Shown: positions 62,020-64,000 of the stretch, in pieces | Layout: every line of letters starts with the position of its first letter | Position numbering within the stretch: position 1 is the first letter of the stretch | NCBI RefSeq assembly: GCF_020099395.1 | Contig: NZ_CP083590.1 | Span: forward strand, 6,696,001-6,760,000 | Length of the DNA: 64,000 bases | Reading direction: 5' to 3' | DNA from: Streptomyces mobaraensis | GTDB lineage: Bacteria; Actinomycetota; Actinomycetes; Streptomycetales; Streptomycetaceae | Notes under the pieces: generated by a model | The model's input: only the letters and a program-made list of their open reading frames with translations | Told to the model about the DNA's origin: nothing | Databases searched by the model: none | Translations under genes and position numbers: made by a program

Positions 62020-63454
62020 ATGAAAGCTTTTCGGGTCACTCGCGAGTTTCCTCTCGCATTGCGACTGCTACTGATCAACCAGTTTGGCATCGACATCGGG
62101 TTCTATATCCTGGTGCCATTTCTCGCGGCATATCTGGGTCAGGAACTCGGAATGTCCGACGCGCTCGTCGGCCTGGTGCTCGGCGTGCGCAACCTCGGCC
62201 AGCAGGGCCTGTTCCTCCTCGGCGGCTCCGCCGCCGACCGGCTGGGCCCGCGCGCCGTCATCATCACCGGATGCGCCCTGCGCACCCTGGGCTTCTCCCT
62301 CTTCGCCTTCGGCACCACGCTGCCGGTCGTCCTCGGGGCCTCACTGCTCAACGGACTGGCCGCCGGCCTCTTCTACCCGTCCGCCCGGGCCTACGTCGCC
62401 CTGGAGGCGGGGGACCGCAAGGCGGAGGCGTTCGCCCTGCTCAACGTCTACGCGACCATCGGCTCGCTGATCGGGCTGCTCCTCGGCAGCGTGCTGATCC
62501 GCGCCGACTTCCGGATCTGCGCCGTCGCCGCCGCCGGCGTCTACGCGCTGCTCACCGTCGCGCAGGCCATGGTCATCCCGGAGCGGCCGGCCCCCGCCGC
62601 CGACCGGAGCACCGTCCTCGGCGACTGGCTGGAGGTCTTCGGCAACCGCCGCTTCCTGCTGTTCTCCCTCGCCACCACCGGCATGTTCACCGTGGAGAAC
62701 CAGCTCTGCCTGCTGCTGCCCGCCGGGGCGAAACAGGCGTCCGGCTGGGAGGGCGCGGCCGGCGTACTGCTCGGGGCCGGTGCCGCCGTCAACCTCTTCC
62801 AGATGCCCATCACCCGCGCCCTGGAACGGCACGGCGGCGGCAGCCGGTGGGTCGGCGGCGGCCTCGTCCTCATGGGCCTCGGCTTCGTCCCCCCCACTGC
62901 TGATCTGCGCCGACGGACCCCCCGACGGGCTGCGGGAGGTCGTGCCGCGGATGCTCGTCATGCTGATCGGTTCGCTGCTGCTGTTCGTCGGCACGATGGT
63001 CGCCCACCCGGCGGTCCTGGAGATGATCCCCCGGTTCGGCCGCGAGACGCTCGCCGGCACCTACTTCGGGCTGTTCTACGTCTTCGCCGGGCTGACCGCC
63101 GCCGGCGGCAACGCCGTCGTCGGCTGGACGATGGACATCGGCAAACAGTACGAGTGCCCGTGGCTGCCTTGGATCGGCTGCGTCGCCTTCGGCCTCTCCT
63201 CCGCCCTCGCCGTCACCCTCCTCTACCGCACCCGGCTCCTCCCGGACCGCCCGGAGGTCTCCGCGATGGAGGGCACCGTCATCCCGTCCGGCCTGCCCGA
63301 GCGGAGCGGCGCGATGGCCGCGGAGGCGAGCTCCGGCCCGGCCGGGCCGACGGCGGAGAGCGTCGGCCGCTGGGAGGCGGGCTTCCTCGGCCGGACCCGC
63401 CTGCCGGGCCCGGGCCGGGCGGCGGACGAGGCGCGGGAGAAGCCGCCGCGCTGA
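62020..63454 (+). CDS. MFS transporter with apparent frameshift at C7 run
   Basis: The ATG at 62020 opens a protein with typical MFS helices (FGIDIGFYILVPFLAAYLG; LVLGVRNLGQQGLFLLGGSA, with the loop 2-3 motif DRLGPRAV). After GLVLMGLGFVPP (62888) the frame loses sense; the next frame continues LLICADG, VMLIGSLLLFVGTMVAHP and GWTMDIG, to a stop at 63454. The switch falls at seven C (62889-62895); six would keep one frame of about 477 residues. It belongs to the MdtH/multidrug-type group. I cannot tell a sequencing error from a real mutation. ORF1 alone would end in a nonsense tail at 63591. Confidence 0.8.
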
Positions 63455-64000
63455 GCGGCGCTCGGCGGCGCTCGGGCGCCGCGGCGTCTTGGCCGCCGGC
63501 GGTGAGGCGGGGCCGCCGGCTGGGCAGCTTGCCGGCTTGGCTGCCGGCGGTGACCGCGATGCCGGCTTGGCGGCTTGGCAGCCGGCGGTGACTCGGTGCC
63601 GGACGGGCCCCTTACCGGCCCGCGTGGCCCGGGGGCCCGCAGGGGACCGCCGTCGGCACCCGCCACGCGTCGTACCGCACGGCCGCTCCTCCCGCCCGCC
63701 TCGCGCGGCCGGGGCGGAGCGGCCGTTCCGGCGTGCGGGGCCGGGGGGAGGGGGCGGGAACGCGCCCGGTCCCGATGCCGGGGCGGTCCGGTCCCGACGC
63801 CGGGCCGTCCGGCCCGTGAGCGGCCCGCCCCGTGCGTACGGCCGCCTTGCGCGGGCAGGCGGAGCGCCGCAAGGTCGAGACGAGGAGACCCGGCACCGCG
63901 CCGGTGCCGCCCCGGCGTACGGACGGGCGGGGACGGGCCGCCGGGCCCGTGCCGCGCGAGGCGCCAGGTGCCGTCGCCGGGTCACCGAGCCGCCGCTGAG
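63455..64000. other. GC-rich end of window without supported gene
   Basis: 63480-63600 carries imperfect repeats of GCCGGCGGTGA and GCCGGCTTGGC. The remaining 400 bases give only Arg/Pro/Ala-rich translations. A gene running past the window edge cannot be excluded. Confidence 0.5.

Noticed and set aside
63612..63985. Minus-strand frames at the window end
   Set aside because: Low-complexity Arg/Pro/Ala sequence; nothing to support a gene, although one crossing the boundary cannot be excluded.

Overview
The window is about 70-73% G+C, with codon third positions almost always G or C, many GTG starts and head-to-tail or 4-base-overlapping genes. Together with DUF397/DUF5753-type regulators, TerD, SigJ-type ECF sigma, ROK and GlxA regulators and iron boxes of the DmdR type, this points to a Streptomyces (or close relative) chromosome. 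I count about 65 protein-coding genes or gene remnants and see no rRNA, tRNA, CRISPR array, insertion sequence or replication origin.

Layout. 1-3184: end of a DUF6421 gene, an SDR oxidoreductase and a threonine aldolase, closed by a strong hairpin. 3260-8370: a complete siderophore-type iron uptake locus (ATPase, two FecCD permeases, lipoprotein binding protein, FhuF-like ferric reductase) with two iron boxes. 8424-13979: acyltransferase, thioredoxin-like protein, flavin reductase, etfB-etfA, and a DUF6986/aldolase-type gene behind a palindromic operator. 13990-16520: an acetyltransferase and a two-gene unit of an aromatic amino acid hydroxylase and a TauD-type dioxygenase. 17547-21641: a secreted glycine-rich protein, a DUF397/Scr1-type regulator pair and a hydrolase/TetR divergent pair. 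21645-24747: a tight four-gene operon of unknown function that begins with a 61-residue peptide gene, uses what looks like an ATT start, and ends with a serine hydrolase. 24910-33371: cyclophilin, membrane protein, regulators, a LacI/ROK divergent pair, a kinase-Nudix fusion, small unknowns and an ADP-ribosylglycohydrolase.

33455-37586 is the accessory part. It holds a deletion scar joining remnants of an ABC permease and a response regulator, a SigJ-type sigma factor, and a lower-GC island containing a truncated SseB-like gene run into a polymorphic-toxin tip, its likely immunity gene, a 3' fragment of glnE, a zinc-ribbon protein and a frameshifted small gene. 37626-50397 returns to housekeeping and regulatory genes (M20 peptidase, geranylgeranyl-reductase-type flavoprotein, HATPase, deazaflavin-dependent oxidoreductase, ROK regulator/MFS pair, DUF2797, DUF6010, GlxA regulator). 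50443-61463 carries unknowns, a beta-helix/AAA+ fusion, MOSC, DUF6643, TerD, an HpnB-like glycosyltransferase and an Asp/Glu racemase. The last gene, an MFS transporter, has an apparent frameshift at a run of seven C.

The most promising undescribed system is the 21645-24747 operon. The toxin/immunity island and the hydroxylase/dioxygenase pair are next. Another trait of the window is the large number of short tandem repeats (14, 15, 17, 18, 23, 25 and 30 bp units) in spacers and in low-complexity protein segments. All family assignments are made by eye from sequence motifs; no database search was possible.
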